This document shows, in pieces, positions 8,284 through 18,910 of a DNA stretch of 33,536 nucleotides (position 1 is its first letter; every line of letters starts with the position of its first letter). A model generated the notes under the pieces. It was given only the letters and a program-made list of their open reading frames with translations. It searched no databases and was not told where the DNA came from. Origin of the DNA: Clostridia bacterium (GTDB taxonomy: Bacteria; Bacillota; Clostridia; TANB77; UBA1234); NCBI GenBank assembly GCA_017469565.1, contig JAFUGC010000024.1, positions 1 to 33,536 on the forward strand, given 5' to 3'. The position numbers and the translations under genes are program-made.

Positions 8284-9294
8284 CTATCTCTCAATTTCCT
8301 CATGCATCTTTTTAATCCTCTTGGCCGTTTCTTTCCCAACAAATTCTTCTATTTCTGCATCAGCAATACTGCCATTTCTACTATAATTAATGAGTGCATT
8401 AAGCTCATTATATATTTGCTTTTTATAATATCCCTCTTTTTTCTCCCCGAGCAAATCTTCTTTGGTAAAACTCATTCCAGCAGATTTTAAATCATACGTC
8501 CCAGGGCATGCCATAATTTCTACATCATCTTGGAATCTCCTTCTAAATGTCAAAATGGCTCTTCGACAATGAAAACAAGAGGTAACAAGCATAATTCTAT
8601 TGATTTTAGATACTTCTCCTCTTTTTTCTAAATCTTCCATTAACTTTTGTGAATACTTAACGTTTTCTAAAGTAGTGTTAGAAAATGGTTCATGAAATAC
8701 CTGAATAGGTGGTATTTCGCCTAAAGAGTAGAATATATTTTGCATTAATTGCACTTCTGTAAGCCTTAATATCCTTTTTTCTACTCTCTCCTTGGCAAAA
8801 TCTCCATGCTGATTCTCATCTAATTTTTCTTGATTTGACTCAACAATCTTCTCTTTTTCCGCAGTTTCAGCATACTTCTGTAAAACAAATTTTTCCTTTT
8901 CCGATAATTCTTCTCCCGTTAACTTTCCATCTATCGTACTCTTTACAGCATGAATCATTCTTTGCCTATTTGCTTCTGACTTTGCAGCAATCTTATGCCA
9001 GCCCTTTCCACCAGTCAGTAAAATATATTTTCCATACCCTTTTTTGTATAGCTCTATCGTTTTAATGACCCTAGATTTTACAGGCACCGGTGAACAACCA
9101 AGCACTACTAAAAAATCCGGATTATTTTCTGAGGTTGGTTCTATTTTAGAATAATCTTCCACCCCAGCCATCACTAAATCATACACATAATCTATATTTT
9201 CAGATTTTGCTAGCAACTCATAATCTAATTCTGAAAATTTCAAATTTTTTCCTTCTTTCCAACAAAAACTTTCATCTAGTTGATATTTTACCAC
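8284..9294 (-). CDS. YdcF/SanA-like DUF218 domain protein
   Basis: Proteins of the DUF218 (YdcF/ElyC) family have a Rossmann-like fold and have been tied to envelope processes, but this member's substrate is unknown. The family signs are the LVVLGCSP strand-turn, a Lys-rich helix then YILLTGGKG, a later FHEPFSNTTLENV motif with the conserved Glu/Thr/Asn, and MLVTSCFHCRRAILTFRR near the end. An insertion of about 70 charged residues (roughly 115-185) separates the first and second halves. There is no signal peptide or membrane span, so it is probably cytoplasmic, unlike many relatives. The GTG at 9294 lacks a clear ribosome binding site; a TTG 18 codons inside has GAAGG 7 bases upstream and is an alternative start. 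It diverges from the gene at 9377. Confidence 0.75.
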   Translation of the reverse strand: MVKYQLDESFCWKEGKNLKFSELDYELLAKSENIDYVYDLVMAGVEDYSKIEPTSENNPDFLVVLGCSPVPVKSRVIKTIELYKKGYGKYILLTGGKGWHKIAAKSEANRQRMIHAVKSTIDGKLTGEELSEKEKFVLQKYAETAEKEKIVESNQEKLDENQHGDFAKERVEKRILRLTEVQLMQNIFYSLGEIPPIQVFHEPFSNTTLENVKYSQKLMEDLEKRGEVSKINRIMLVTSCFHCRRAILTFRRRFQDDVEIMACPGTYDLKSAGMSFTKEDLLGEKKEGYYKKQIYNELNALINYSRNGSIADAEIEEFVGKETAKRIKKMHEEIER

Positions 9295-9340
9295 AAACTA
9301 CTTCATTTTGCTAGCCAACATCTCCCATTTACTTTTTGCA

Positions 9341-9346
9341 TATAAT
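9341..9346 (+). promoter_or_regulatory. Possible -10 box for the NlpC/P60-like gene
   Basis: A perfect TATAAT lies about 30 bases before the ATG at 9377 and follows a TG pair. No good -35 box is found at 16-18 bases, so this is a weak call. Confidence 0.4.
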
Positions 9347-9376
9347 GTGCTAGTATCTTTTTGGGGGGAACTAATC

Positions 9377-9955
9377 ATGAAAAATGTATACATAATACTT
9401 ACACAGTCTGGTACATTGATTTCAAAAACACTAAAACTCTTTACTCATGATAAATATAATCATGCATCGATTTGTGTGGATGATGATTTTAGTAAATTCT
9501 ATTCTTTTGGAAGGCTGAAAGTAAACAATCCATTAATAGGCGGATTTGTAACAGAAAATGCTTTTACTCATGTATTTGGGAAATTTAAGAAAGTTCCTTG
9601 CATGGTTTTAAAAATTGAGGTTTCTGATGAAAAATATCAACAAATAGTAGAGGTAATTCAAGAATTTACAAATGATCCAAATAAATATAAATATGACTAT
9701 TACAATCTTTTCCTTGCGAAAACGCCTCTTATGGTAGGCCATATGAACAGATATTTTTGTTCAGAATTTGTAGCCTTTGTACTGGAGTCTTGTGGTATGA
9801 AACTTCCTAGTAAAATCGAAAAAATGCGTCCATACTGGTTTACGCATTTGGAAGGAGTGGAAGTACTATATCAAGGAGAACTAAAAGAATGGTGTGGAAG
9901 TGCTTATAAAACAGTGCTTCCAGTGCAAAAGGAGACCGTCACCATTGGTACATAA
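9377..9955 (+). CDS. YiiX-like permuted NlpC/P60 (papain-fold) protein
   Basis: A 192-residue soluble protein with the circularly permuted papain-like pattern: the histidine motif YNHASICVDD comes early (His29) and the cysteine motif RYFCSEFVAFVLESCG comes later (Cys128). In this superfamily members cleave or transfer amide or ester bonds in peptidoglycan or lipids; the substrate here is unknown. No signal peptide is seen, which argues against a secreted wall hydrolase. The frame is open from 9308, but the ATG at 9377 follows GGGGGGAA (9363-9370) and begins MKNVYIILTQSGT, so I use it. It is one of the few plus-strand genes and ends before a bidirectional terminator shared with the toxin-antitoxin pair. 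Confidence 0.75.
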   Translation: MKNVYIILTQSGTLISKTLKLFTHDKYNHASICVDDDFSKFYSFGRLKVNNPLIGGFVTENAFTHVFGKFKKVPCMVLKIEVSDEKYQQIVEVIQEFTNDPNKYKYDYYNLFLAKTPLMVGHMNRYFCSEFVAFVLESCGMKLPSKIEKMRPYWFTHLEGVEVLYQGELKEWCGSAYKTVLPVQKETVTIGT

Positions 9956-9991
9956 AAGAAGGATGCCAAAAGAACCAATTCGAAAAACTAA

Positions 9992-10050
9992 ATAAAAATT
10001 AAAAGGAGTCAATTTGTGTCATTTCCAAATTAACTCCTTTTGATTTTTAT
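9992..10050. terminator. Bidirectional terminator between convergent genes
   Basis: Arms of 25 bases (9992-10016 and 10026-10050) pair with two mismatches around a 9-base loop. Their outer ends are A-rich and T-rich, so a U-tract follows the stem on both strands. It lies 37 bases past the stop of the NlpC/P60-like gene and just before the 3' end of the convergent antitoxin gene. Confidence 0.8.
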
Positions 10051-10058
10051 CTGTAAGT

Positions 10059-10433
10059 TTATCCAAAATCAATATCTTTCTGACTTTTCTTTTCCTCCCT
10101 AATATGAGATATCTTATCAAACTGTTTCAAAATCTGTCTCATCATTTCTAAAAATAAATCTGAAGAATTTGTTAATTTCATAGATATCTTGTGTAATTGC
10201 TTTAAAGTAGGATTATATTCTCCCGATTCTAATTTTGAAATCATTGACTGTTTCATTCCAAGTTTCTCTGCTAATTCTTTTTGTGTTAAATCATGTTCTT
10301 TTCTGTATTTTAAAACAACATAGGATATTTCTGCAAGAATCATTTGATAATCAAGCTCCTCTTTTATTCCTGAAATATCACTCTTGATCTCATCATCAAA
10401 TGGATTATACAATTTACTATAATCAATACCCAT
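10059..10433 (-). CDS. XRE-family antitoxin, HigA-like
   Basis: A 124-residue protein with a helix-turn-helix of the XRE/Cro type at about residues 40-95: KYRKEHDLTQKELAEKLGMKQ, shortened here to LTQKELAEKLGM, followed by QSMISKLESGEYNPTLK. In HigBA-type modules the antitoxin binds both the toxin and the operon promoter. The gene is second in the operon and overlaps the toxin gene by 11 bases, the usual toxin-first order of HigBA. A 20-bp palindrome at the promoter is the likely operator. The N-terminal 40 residues before the helix-turn-helix are longer than in simple HigA and may hold the toxin-binding part. The C-terminal tail is Lys-rich. Confidence 0.8.
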   Translation of the reverse strand: MGIDYSKLYNPFDDEIKSDISGIKEELDYQMILAEISYVVLKYRKEHDLTQKELAEKLGMKQSMISKLESGEYNPTLKQLHKISMKLTNSSDLFLEMMRQILKQFDKISHIREEKKSQKDIDFG

Positions 10434-10878
10434 TCCTATTCCCTCCCTTGATTAGAACTAACTTAAGCTTATACTTCTCATAAATTGAAATTGCTTTTTC
10501 TATATTTTCTTTATAACTATTCGGTCCCTTCTTTTTATTCCCATCTTCTAGAAAAGCACACAATAAAATAATATTTTCGTTCAGTTTATGTTCATTCTCT
10601 ATGATATACATACATCTAAGATTGATATTATTACGATATTCATAGCGATATAAATTCAAATAATTTAGCTGCCTTTTTTGAGTAGAATTTAAATTTAGTA
10701 TTTCATGCTTATTTAAATTAAAATCTCTTGTTCTAAAATCCTGTATCATTCTCTTAGCAAAATCTTTAAAACCGCCTTTTACGTTTTTTAAAATGTCACT
10801 ATAAAATTCTTGTGTTACCTCAATATGATAACTTTTTAATACTTCAATTAAGTAACTAAGTTCCTCTTGTATTCCCAT
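10423..10878 (-). CDS. RelE/HigB-like toxin (Gp49-type), probable
   Basis: A 151-residue protein placed directly before a HigA-like antitoxin gene. Its C-terminal half follows the pattern of the Gp49/HigB branch of RelE toxins: a basic strand (NINLRCMYIIENE), a hydrophobic strand ending in LLCAFLEDGNKKKG, and a helix SYKENIEKAISIYEKY. Such toxins are ribosome-dependent mRNA nucleases. The match is by pattern and position and the N-terminal 60 residues are not recognised, so catalytic residues are not assigned. The ATG at 10878 follows AAGGTGG. A promoter and palindrome precede it. Confidence 0.65.
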   Translation of the reverse strand: MGIQEELSYLIEVLKSYHIEVTQEFYSDILKNVKGGFKDFAKRMIQDFRTRDFNLNKHEILNLNSTQKRQLNYLNLYRYEYRNNINLRCMYIIENEHKLNENIILLCAFLEDGNKKKGPNSYKENIEKAISIYEKYKLKLVLIKGGNRNGY

Positions 10879-11110
10879 TATATTACCACCTTACTAAATT
10901 AGTGATATAACTTATAAGTTATATTACATCATTTTTTTATTATTTGCAATACTTTTTGTTATTTCTTTAAAAATTAGGAAGTATTTCGCAGAGAAATATG
11001 CGAAAAAAGAAATATAATTAACTATTATCATAAATTCTAAACTGTACTTTGTCAATCCATTTAAATCGACTCTTTTCGACAAATAAGAGATTCAAAATAA
11101 TGGATAATAG
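10879..11110. other. Intergenic region between the toxin-antitoxin operon and rpoC
   Basis: This AT-rich stretch holds the toxin-antitoxin promoter at one end and, beyond 11110, a palindromic repeat at the other. In between there is a short TTTCGCA/TGCGAAA hairpin at about 10986-11007. I see no gene or RNA in it. Confidence 0.5.
10905..10949 (-). promoter_or_regulatory. Promoter with 20-bp palindromic operator of the toxin-antitoxin operon
   Basis: The minus strand shows TTGCAA (10944-10949), a 17-base spacer and TAATAT (10921-10926). A perfect 20-base palindrome, ATATAACTTATAAGTTATAT (10905-10924), overlaps the -10 box and the start of transcription. This is the expected place for autorepression by an XRE antitoxin. 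The toxin ATG is 27 bases downstream. Confidence 0.75.
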
Positions 11111-11177
11111 AAAAAAGGTAACAAGAAAGGGACAGCGGAAACACTTTTTCCTCCGTCCCTTATTTGTTACCTTTTTT
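11111..11177. repeat. GGGACGG family palindrome, copy 4, after rpoC
   Basis: Outer arms (11111-11138 and 11150-11177) pair imperfectly, with AAAAAAGGTAACAA perfectly matched at the outside and AGGGAC/GTCCCT inside. The centre reads GGAAACACTTTTTCCTCC, so one half of the inner AAAAAGTGT/ACACTTTTT stem seems to have been lost. It ends 3 bases from the rpoC stop and its outer T-run makes it a likely rpoC terminator. Confidence 0.8.
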
Positions 11178-11180
11178 AGA

Positions 11181-14100
11181 TTATTCTACAACTGCAACTT
11201 CTTCTACCTTTTCAGGCACCGTATTGGCTGTTGGTTCTCCCGTTTCTGCTGATACTGGTTGCATTTGTCTATATCTCATAAGACCTGTTCCTGCAGGAAT
11301 TAACTTACCAATGATAACATTTTCTTTTAATCCTACTAGTGGGTCTACTTTTCCTTTGATAGCAGCTTCTGTCAAAACTCTTGTTGTCTCTTGGAAAGAT
11401 GCTGCAGATAAGAAGGAATCTGTTGCAAGCGATGCTTTTGTGATTCCAAGAAGCAATCTCTTGCCTTCTGCTGGACGTTTGCCCTCTTCTACCATCTTTG
11501 CATTCTCATCTTCAAATGTAACAACATCTACCATTGTTCCAGGAAGCAAGTTTGTATCTCCACTATCTTCCACTTTTACTTTTCTAAGCATTTGTCTAAT
11601 GATTGCCTCAATGTGTCTATCATTGATATCAACACCTTGGCTTCTATAAACTTTTTGTACTTCTTGTACAATATATCTTTGAACGCCTTCTGCACCTTTG
11701 ATTCTCATGATATCTTGTGGATAGATAGAACCTTCTGTGATTTCATCTCCGGCTTCAATCTCATCTCCATCATGAACAGTAAGTCTTGAGCCAAATGGAA
11801 TTAAGTATGTCTTAGACTCTTCATCATTAGTGATGATAGCTTCTCTCTTCTTCTTGGTATCACTGATAGTAACTTTACCAGCAATATCTGAAATAATTGC
11901 AAGACCCTTTGGTTTTCTAGCTTCAAACAATTCTTCAACACGAGGAAGACCTTGTGTGATGTCTCCACCAGCTAGACCACCCATGTGGAACGTTCTCATG
12001 GTAAGCTGTGTACCAGGTTCACCAATTGATTGAGCAGCAATAATACCAACTGCCTCACCAATATTTACCTGTTTTCTGCTTGCAAGGTCATTACCATAAC
12101 ACTTGCAGCATACACCGCTCTTTGCTCTACATGTAAGAAGAGTTCTAATCTTTGCCTTGGTTACACCAGCTTTCACGGCATCATCTGCCATTTGCTCTGT
12201 GATTAATGTATTTCTTGGAATGATAACTTCTCCCGTTTCTGGATGTTTGATATCCTCAGCGGCAAATCTTCCTGTTAATCTTTCTGCTAAGCCCTCAATT
12301 AATTCATTACCATTCTTAATGTCTGTCACCCACATACCATCTGTAGTTCCACAGTCATCTTCTCTAACAATAATTTCTTGGCTAACGTCAACAAGTCTTC
12401 TGGTTAGGTAACCAGAGTCAGCCGTTCTAAGCGCTGTATCAACAAGACCCTTTCTTGCACCATGGGCTGATACGAAATACTCAAGAACGTCCATACCCTC
12501 TCTAAAGCAAGATCTGATAGGGATTTCGACTGTTCTACCAGCAGTATCCGCCATAAGTCCTCTCATACCAGCAAGCTGTCTAATCTGCTTGATATCACCA
12601 CGGGCTCCAGAAGTTGCCATCATGTAGATTGGGTTCTTCTCATCAAAACCTTTGACCATGGCATCTGCAATTTCATTGGTTGCCGTATCCCAAACCTTAA
12701 TAACAGAGTTGTATCTTTCCTCGTTAGAAATAAGACCTCTCTTATATTGTTTTGTGATTTGGTCAACTTTTTCCTCAGAGGCAGCAAGAATTTCTTTCTT
12801 CTCCTTTGGAATAATAACATCAGAAACTGCAACTGTGATAGCACTCTTTGTAGCATATTTGTATCCTAAATCTTTAATATTATCTAGAAGCTCTGCTGTC
12901 ACTGCAAGTCCATGAACCTTAATGCAAGCTGAGATAATATTTTTAATGGTTTTCTTTGTAACTGGGAAGTTAACCTCTAACTCAAATGCATTCTCTGGGT
13001 TAGTTCTATCTACTAAGCCTAAGTCTTGAGGAATTACCTCATTGTAGATAATCTTTCCGATAGTAGTGCTAACAAGTTTTGACTTCATCTCGCCATCAAT
13101 TTCTTTAAACATTCTAACTTTGATAGCAGCATGAATAGAAATATCACCATCTCTATAAGCCATCATAGCTTCATCTTTATCTTTAAATACCATTCCCTCG
13201 CCTTTGGCACCAGCCTCATCAATGGTTAGATAGTATGCACCAAGAATCATATCCTGTGTAGGAGTGGTAACTGGCTTTCCATCTTGAGGTTTTAGTAGGT
13301 TATTAGCAGATAACATTAAGTATCTTGCTTCTGCTTGAGCCTCAGGTGTAAGTGGCAAGTGAACCGCCATCTGGTCACCATCAAAGTCTGCGTTAAACGC
13401 AGTACAAACTAAAGGATGAAGTTTGATTGCTCTACCTTCAATTAATACTGGTTCAAATGCTTGAATACCAAGTCTGTGAAGCGTAGGTGCACGGTTTAGC
13501 ATAACTGGGTGATCTTTAATGACATACTCTAAAACATCCCAAACTTCTGGTTTTAATTTTTCAACCATTCTCTTTGCATTCTTAATATTATGTGCAAGGC
13601 CTCTTTCTACAAGTTCCTTCATAACAAATGGTTTGAAAAGTTCTACTGCCATTTCTTTTGGAAGACCGCATTGATAAATTTTAAGTTCTGGACCTACTAC
13701 GATAACAGAACGTCCTGAATAGTCAACACGTTTACCAAGAAGGTTTTGTCTAAATCTACCTTGTTTTCCTTTTAACATATCAGATAATGATTTTAAAGGT
13801 CTGTTTCCAGGGCCTGTAACAGGTCTACCTCTTCTACCATTATCAATAAGGCTATCTACAGCCTCTTGAAGCATTCTCTTCTCATTTCTAACGATGATAT
13901 CTGGTGCTCCAAGCTCTAATAATCTCTTTAATCTGTTATTTCTGTTAATGATTCTTCTGTATAAATCATTGACATCTGAAGTAGCAAATCTTCCACCATC
14001 TAATTGCACCATTGGTCTTAGATCTGGTGGAATAACTGGTAATACTTCAAGAATCATCCATTCTGGCTTGTTACCAGAGAACCTGAAACTGTCAACAGTT

Positions 14101-14735
14101 TCAAGTCTCTTAATAATCTTTGCCTTCTTTTGACCATTTGCATTTTCAAGTTCTTTTCTAAGATCAGCTGCTAATTTTTCAATATCAATTTCTTTTAATA
14201 GCTCTTGAATAGCCTCTGCTCCCATGCCAACTCTAAATGCTTTTTCACCATATTTATCAACATATTCTCTATACTCTTTTTCTGATAAAACTTGGCATTT
14301 CACAAGCGATGTATCCCCTGCGTCAAGTACAATATAAGCAGCAAAATACAAAACTCTCTCTAAGGCTCTTGGAGAAATATCAAGCATTAAGCCCATTCTA
14401 CTAGGAATTCCTTTGAAGTACCAAATGTGTGATACTGGGCATGCAAGCTCAATATGTCCCATTCTTTCTCTTCTTACTTTTGATTTTGTTACCTCAACAC
14501 CACATCTATCGCAGATGATTCCTTTGTATCTTGCTCTTTTATACTTACCACAATGACACTCCCAGTCCTTTGTTGGTCCAAAAATTCTTTCACAGAATAA
14601 ACCATCACGTTCTGGTTTCAATGTTCTATAGTTTATCGTTTCTGGTTTTTTTACCTCGCCTCTAGACCATTCTCTGATCTTTTCCGGAGAAGCAAGTCCG
14701 ATTTTAATTCGGTCAAACACTTCTAAATCAACCAT
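11181..14735 (-). CDS. rpoC: DNA-directed RNA polymerase subunit beta'
   Basis: The beta' subunit carries the active-site magnesium of RNA polymerase. It has 1184 residues from the chosen start. Visible landmarks are the N-terminal zinc finger [18 protein letters not shown] (Cys60, 62, 75, 78), the catalytic NADFDGDQM (about 448-456; Asp450, 452, 454), the second zinc site [13 protein letters not shown], and the trigger-loop-region [18 protein letters not shown], cut here to [15 protein letters not shown]. There is no large insertion between the conserved blocks, as is normal in Firmicutes. The ATG at 14735 ([13 protein letters not shown]) has GAAGGGAG 8 bases upstream; the frame is open 7 codons further to a TTG that has no site of its own. 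It lies 54 bases after rpoB, in the usual rpoBC operon. Confidence 0.98.
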   Translation of the reverse strand: MVDLEVFDRIKIGLASPEKIREWSRGEVKKPETINYRTLKPERDGLFCERIFGPTKDWECHCGKYKRARYKGIICDRCGVEVTKSKVRRERMGHIELACPVSHIWYFKGIPSRMGLMLDISPRALERVLYFAAYIVLDAGDTSLVKCQVLSEKEYREYVDKYGEKAFRVGMGAEAIQELLKEIDIEKLAADLRKELENANGQKKAKIIKRLETVDSFRFSGNKPEWMILEVLPVIPPDLRPMVQLDGGRFATSDVNDLYRRIINRNNRLKRLLELGAPDIIVRNEKRMLQEAVDSLIDNGRRGRPVTGPGNRPLKSLSDMLKGKQGRFRQNLLGKRVDYSGRSVIVVGPELKIYQCGLPKEMAVELFKPFVMKELVERGLAHNIKNAKRMVEKLKPEVWDVLEYVIKDHPVMLNRAPTLHRLGIQAFEPVLIEGRAIKLHPLVCTAFNADFDGDQMAVHLPLTPEAQAEARYLMLSANNLLKPQDGKPVTTPTQDMILGAYYLTIDEAGAKGEGMVFKDKDEAMMAYRDGDISIHAAIKVRMFKEIDGEMKSKLVSTTIGKIIYNEVIPQDLGLVDRTNPENAFELEVNFPVTKKTIKNIISACIKVHGLAVTAELLDNIKDLGYKYATKSAITVAVSDVIIPKEKKEILAASEEKVDQITKQYKRGLISNEERYNSVIKVWDTATNEIADAMVKGFDEKNPIYMMATSGARGDIKQIRQLAGMRGLMADTAGRTVEIPIRSCFREGMDVLEYFVSAHGARKGLVDTALRTADSGYLTRRLVDVSQEIIVREDDCGTTDGMWVTDIKNGNELIEGLAERLTGRFAAEDIKHPETGEVIIPRNTLITEQMADDAVKAGVTKAKIRTLLTCRAKSGVCCKCYGNDLASRKQVNIGEAVGIIAAQSIGEPGTQLTMRTFHMGGLAGGDITQGLPRVEELFEARKPKGLAIISDIAGKVTISDTKKKREAIITNDEESKTYLIPFGSRLTVHDGDEIEAGDEITEGSIYPQDIMRIKGAEGVQRYIVQEVQKVYRSQGVDINDRHIEAIIRQMLRKVKVEDSGDTNLLPGTMVDVVTFEDENAKMVEEGKRPAEGKRLLLGITKASLATDSFLSAASFQETTRVLTEAAIKGKVDPLVGLKENVIIGKLIPAGTGLMRYRQMQPVSAETGEPTANTVPEKVEEVAVVE

Positions 14736-14789
14736 TTTATATACTCCCTTCAACAAATATTCTTGCCGTGGACGTTCCCACTAAAGCAA

Positions 14790-17700
14790 TTACATATCAT
14801 CATCGAAATCATCTTCGTTATCAATGAAAACATCTTCTTCTGAATCAAAGATAGGCTCTTCATCGTCTAAATCATCATCAAATTCATCTTCATCCTCAAT
14901 CATGTTTCCATTTTCATCTTCAATGATCATTCCGCCAAGTTCCTCATCATCAGAAACTGGAGATACGATATTTGGTGTTATTTCATCATCATCAATATCT
15001 TCTTTGATTTCTACTTCATTATCTTCACTCTGATTATAAAGCTTCATGTCTAGACCTAAACTTTGCAATTCTTTTACAAGAACCTTAAAGCTTTCTGGAA
15101 TTCCTGGTTCTGGGATATTTTCACCTTTTACGATAGATTCATAAGTCTTAACCCTACCAACAACATCATCTGATTTCATTGTTAAGATTTCTTGTAAGGT
15201 GTATGCAGCACCATATGCCTCCAATGCCCAAACTTCCATTTCTCCAAATCTCTGTCCACCAAACTGTGCTTTACCACCTAAAGGCTGCTGTGTAACTAAA
15301 GCATATGGTCCAGTAGAACGAGCATGAATCTTATCATCTACTAAGTGGTGAAGTTTTAGCATGTACATGATACCAACAGTAACTTCATTATCAAAAGGTT
15401 CACCAGTTCTACCATCATAAAGAATGGTTTTACCCGATGCAGGAAGTCCTGATTTCTCATAAAGCTCTGCAAAATCTTCATCTTTTGCACCATCAAATAC
15501 TGGAGTTGCAACCTTAAATCCAAGTGCTTTTGCCGCATATCCAAGATGAACTTCTAGTACCTGACCAATGTTCATACGAGAAGGAACACCAAGTGGGTTT
15601 AATACGATTTGAAGCGGAGTACCATCTGGTAAGAATGGCATATCTTCTTCTGGTAAAATCCTTGAGATAACACCCTTGTTACCATGACGTCCTGACATCT
15701 TATCACCAACAGAGATTTTTCTCTTTTGCGCAATGTATACTCTAATAACCTCATTAACGCCTGTTCCAAGCTCATCAGAATTTTCCTTAGTGAATATCTT
15801 CACATCAACAATAATTCCAGCTTCACCATGTGGGCAACGAAGGGAAGTATCTCTTACTTCTCTAGACTTCTCACCAAAGATAGCTCTAAGAAGTCTTTCC
15901 TCTGCAGTAAGTTCTGTTTCTCCCTTTGGAGTAACCTTACCAACCAAGATATCTCCTGGTCTAACCTCTGCACCAATTCTAATGATTCCTCTCTCATCTA
16001 GATCCTTAAGGGCATCATCACCAACATTTGGGATATCTCTTGTAATCTCTTCTGGCCCTAATTTAGTATCTCTACATTCACAGTCATATTCTTCTATGTG
16101 AATAGATGTTAATACATCTTCTTTTACTAATTTTTCATTGATTAAGATAGCATCCTCATAGTTGTAACCTTCCCAAGTCATGAAACCAACTAAGATATTC
16201 TTTCCAAGAGCAAGTTCGCCTTGATCTGTAGATGGTCCATCTGAAATAACATCTCCTGCTTTTACCTTTTCACCCTTTTTCACGATAGGTCTTTGGTTTG
16301 AGCAAGTTCCTTGGTTAGAACGCTTAAACTTAATCATGTTATATTCATCGATTCCATTTTTTGTCTTAATGGTAATCTTGTCAGCGGTTACCTTTTGAAC
16401 AACACCATCATTCTTTGCAATAACACAAACACCTGAGTCTTTTGCAGTTCTATATTCCATACCCGTTCCCACGATAGGAGATTCCGTCTTGATTAGAGGA
16501 ACTGCCTGACGTTGCATGTTTGATCCCATTAGTGCACGTTTAGCATCATCATTCTCAAGGAATGGAATTAGAGATGCAGCAACAGAAACAAGCTGTCTAG
16601 GAGATACATCCATAAGGTCTACCTCATTTGGACTAACCTCCATGATTTCATCTTTAAATCTAACTTTAATCTTATTATTGATAAAGTTTCCTTTCTCATC
16701 TAATGGCTCGTTTGCCTGAGCAATAATGAATTCATCTTCCTTTTCCGCAGTGAAATACTTAATTTCCTCTGTAACTCTTCCCTTTTTCTTATCTACAATT
16801 CTATATGGTGTTTCCACAAATCCATATTTGTTAATGATAGCATAAGTAGAAAGTGAACAGATAAGACCAACGTTTGGACCTTCTGGGCTTTCAATTGGGC
16901 AAAGTCTACCATAGTGTGAATGGTGAATATCTCTAACCTCAAAACTTGCTCTATCTCTTGATAATCCACCAGGTCCTAATGCTGAAATTCTTCTCTTATG
17001 CGTAAGCTCTGTAAGCGGGTTATTCTGATCCATGAACTGTGATAACTGGCTGCTTCCAAAGAACTCCTTAATAGAAGAAACGACCGGTTTAATGTTAATT
17101 AATGATTGAGGTGTAACGATGTCTAAATCTTGTACCGCCATTCTTTCTCTTACTACTCTTTCAAGTCTTGTAATACCAATTCTAAACTGATTTTGTAGAA
17201 GCTCACCAACACATCTTACACGTCTGTTTCCAAGATGGTCAATATCATCTACATTTCCAAGTCCATATGCTAAGTTATTTAGATAGTTGATAGAAGCTAT
17301 CATATCCTCTTTTGTGATATGATTTGGAAGCAATCTATCAAGATTTTCTTCTAATGCCTTATATAAGTCTTCTGACTTTTTATTATTCGCAATAATCTCT
17401 TTTAATACTGCGTAATTTACTCTCTCTTCAATGCCAAGATCGCTAAGATCTCCATCTACGAAACTCTGAATCCAAACAGTTCCGTTACCGATAACATTAA
17501 TAATTTTATCTTCCACTTTTACTTTTACTGCATTGATTCCAGATTCTTGAATGGCTTCTGCCGTTTCTGGAGTAATAACCTTATCCTTAGAAACTAAAAG
17601 CTCTCCTGTTTCTGGGCTTACAATCTTTTCTGCAGAGATTTGTCCAGAAATTCTGCTTGCAAGAGAAAGTTTTGTATTATATTTAAAACGTCCAACCTTT

Positions 17701-18497
17701 GTTAGATCATATCTTCTAGGGTCAAAGAACAAAGCTGAAAGCAAACTTCTTGCAGCCTCTACAGATGGCATTTCACCTGGTCTTAACCTTCTATAAATTT
17801 CAATTAAAGCCTCTTCTTCTGTCTTAATTGGATCTTTTGCAAGGGTTGCAACAATTCTCTCATCTTCTCCAAATAATTCTAGAATTTGGCTGTCCGTAGC
17901 GATTCCAATTGCTCTTAAGAACAATGTTACTGGTAATTTTCTTGCTTTATCAATTCTAACGCTATAAATATCATTAGAATCTGTTTCAAATTCCAACCAT
18001 GCACCACGGTTAGGCATGATGGTTGAAAAATAAAGCTTTTTACCTAATTTATCAAACTCTCTAGAATAATAACAACCTGGTGAACGAACAAGCTGTGATA
18101 CAATAACTCTTTCTGCACCATTGATAATAAATGTACCGTAATCCGTCATGACAGGGAAATCACCCATGAAGATTTCTTGCTCTTTTACTTCTCCTGTTTC
18201 CCTATTGATTAACCTTACTTTTACTTGCAATCTAGTAGCATATGTAGTATTTCTTGCTTTTGCTTCATCGATTGTGTACTTTGTTTCCTCATTAAAATGA
18301 TAATCTACAAATTCAAGTATCAATTTCCCTGAATAATCTGTGATTGGAGAGCATTCTGTCAAAACTTCTTTTAATCCTTTTTTCACAAACCACTCGTAAG
18401 AATCCTTTTGTACTTGAATCAAATTAGGCATTTCAAGGACGTCTTGGATTTTGCCAAAGTACATTCTGCTAGTTTTTTCGTTTTTTACTTCACGCAT
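14790..18497 (-). CDS. rpoB: DNA-directed RNA polymerase subunit beta
   Basis: The beta subunit forms half of the active-site cleft. It is 1235 residues. The rifampicin region reads [18 protein letters not shown] then [18 protein letters not shown], with the wild-type Asp, His and Ser at the usual resistance positions, so no resistance change is seen. The switch and active-site blocks ([50 protein letters not shown] in part) are intact. The last 80 residues are a long acidic tail, dominated by Asp and Glu ([15 protein letters not shown]), as seen in many Clostridia. ATG at 18497 follows GGGGTGATT at somewhat long spacing. No rplL is found upstream; instead there is a 413-base gap with a terminator, so rpoBC is transcribed separately here. 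Confidence 0.98.
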   Translation of the reverse strand: MREVKNEKTSRMYFGKIQDVLEMPNLIQVQKDSYEWFVKKGLKEVLTECSPITDYSGKLILEFVDYHFNEETKYTIDEAKARNTTYATRLQVKVRLINRETGEVKEQEIFMGDFPVMTDYGTFIINGAERVIVSQLVRSPGCYYSREFDKLGKKLYFSTIMPNRGAWLEFETDSNDIYSVRIDKARKLPVTLFLRAIGIATDSQILELFGEDERIVATLAKDPIKTEEEALIEIYRRLRPGEMPSVEAARSLLSALFFDPRRYDLTKVGRFKYNTKLSLASRISGQISAEKIVSPETGELLVSKDKVITPETAEAIQESGINAVKVKVEDKIINVIGNGTVWIQSFVDGDLSDLGIEERVNYAVLKEIIANNKKSEDLYKALEENLDRLLPNHITKEDMIASINYLNNLAYGLGNVDDIDHLGNRRVRCVGELLQNQFRIGITRLERVVRERMAVQDLDIVTPQSLINIKPVVSSIKEFFGSSQLSQFMDQNNPLTELTHKRRISALGPGGLSRDRASFEVRDIHHSHYGRLCPIESPEGPNVGLICSLSTYAIINKYGFVETPYRIVDKKKGRVTEEIKYFTAEKEDEFIIAQANEPLDEKGNFINNKIKVRFKDEIMEVSPNEVDLMDVSPRQLVSVAASLIPFLENDDAKRALMGSNMQRQAVPLIKTESPIVGTGMEYRTAKDSGVCVIAKNDGVVQKVTADKITIKTKNGIDEYNMIKFKRSNQGTCSNQRPIVKKGEKVKAGDVISDGPSTDQGELALGKNILVGFMTWEGYNYEDAILINEKLVKEDVLTSIHIEEYDCECRDTKLGPEEITRDIPNVGDDALKDLDERGIIRIGAEVRPGDILVGKVTPKGETELTAEERLLRAIFGEKSREVRDTSLRCPHGEAGIIVDVKIFTKENSDELGTGVNEVIRVYIAQKRKISVGDKMSGRHGNKGVISRILPEEDMPFLPDGTPLQIVLNPLGVPSRMNIGQVLEVHLGYAAKALGFKVATPVFDGAKDEDFAELYEKSGLPASGKTILYDGRTGEPFDNEVTVGIMYMLKLHHLVDDKIHARSTGPYALVTQQPLGGKAQFGGQRFGEMEVWALEAYGAAYTLQEILTMKSDDVVGRVKTYESIVKGENIPEPGIPESFKVLVKELQSLGLDMKLYNQSEDNEVEIKEDIDDDEITPNIVSPVSDDEELGGMIIEDENGNMIEDEDEFDDDLDDEEPIFDSEEDVFIDNEDDFDDDM

Positions 18498-18534
18498 AAA
18501 AATTAATCACCCCATATTTAAATTTAGTCAAAAT

Positions 18535-18563
18535 TTTAAAACTTCTACTAGCCACCACGTCAA
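18535..18563 (-). promoter_or_regulatory. Possible promoter of rpoBC
   Basis: TTGACG (18558-18563) and TTTAAA (18535-18540) are 17 bases apart on the minus strand, about 40 bases before the rpoB ATG. The -10 box is a poor match, so the call is tentative. Confidence 0.35.
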
Positions 18564-18693
18564 TCATTACCCAACCTACGTTCAAGATGCACGCGAATGT
18601 CATTATTCATTTGTTTCCGTATGTTTTTAAGCAAGTTTTCATCTCTATTTTGGTCATCCTATTAGGGTTGACATAAAGATTTTTGAAGACGAC

Positions 18694-18742
18694 AAAAAGG
18701 CAATTAGCAAACTTTCTTTTTCAAAAAATCTTGCCAATTACC
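18694..18742 (-). terminator. Rho-independent terminator upstream of rpoB
   Basis: On the minus strand GGTAATTGGCAA (18731-18742) pairs with TTGCTAATTGCC (18699-18710): twelve pairs including two G-T wobbles. TTTTT follows directly (18694-18698). It lies 197 bases before rpoB and 170 bases after the lipoprotein stop, so it may end the upstream transcript or attenuate a leader. Confidence 0.75.
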
Positions 18743-18858
18743 TTACATATTATCATTTATAAAACCTTTACTGTATATGATAACCTTTTAATATTAATCA
18801 ACCCTTACTTAATAACATTATCGCAGGATATTATATCAAAAGATTCCCTACGGAGTCA

Positions 18859-18897
18859 AGAGTTTTTGTAACTTTTTATGAAAATTTCAAAAACTCT
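18859..18897. other. Hairpin just past the lipoprotein gene
   Basis: Perfect 10-base arms AGAGTTTTTG (18859-18868) and CAAAAACTCT (18888-18897) flank a 19-base loop, 14 bases after the stop. No T-run follows, so it is a poor intrinsic terminator but may protect the 3' end. Confidence 0.45.
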
Positions 18898-18910
18898 CAC
18901 CTCATTCATT

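Larger units (their letters stand above)
18498..18910. other. Intergenic leader region upstream of rpoB
   Basis: This 413-base gap contains, in minus-strand order, a hairpin after the lipoprotein gene (18859-18897), possible promoter boxes TTGATT and TATACA around 18770-18805, a strong terminator (18694-18742), and a weak promoter close to rpoB (18535-18563). No gene, ribosomal protein or known riboswitch is recognised. The placement allows either simple insulation of rpoBC or premature termination of a short leader. Confidence 0.5.

Noticed and set aside
15733-16101. A 122-codon plus-strand open frame inside rpoB
   Set aside because: It is a shadow of rpoB, Ser-rich from reversed codons, and lacks a ribosome binding site.
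16950-17080. Possible rifampicin-resistance change in rpoB
   Set aside because: The Gln, Asp, His and Ser positions of the resistance region all have the sensitive-type residue.
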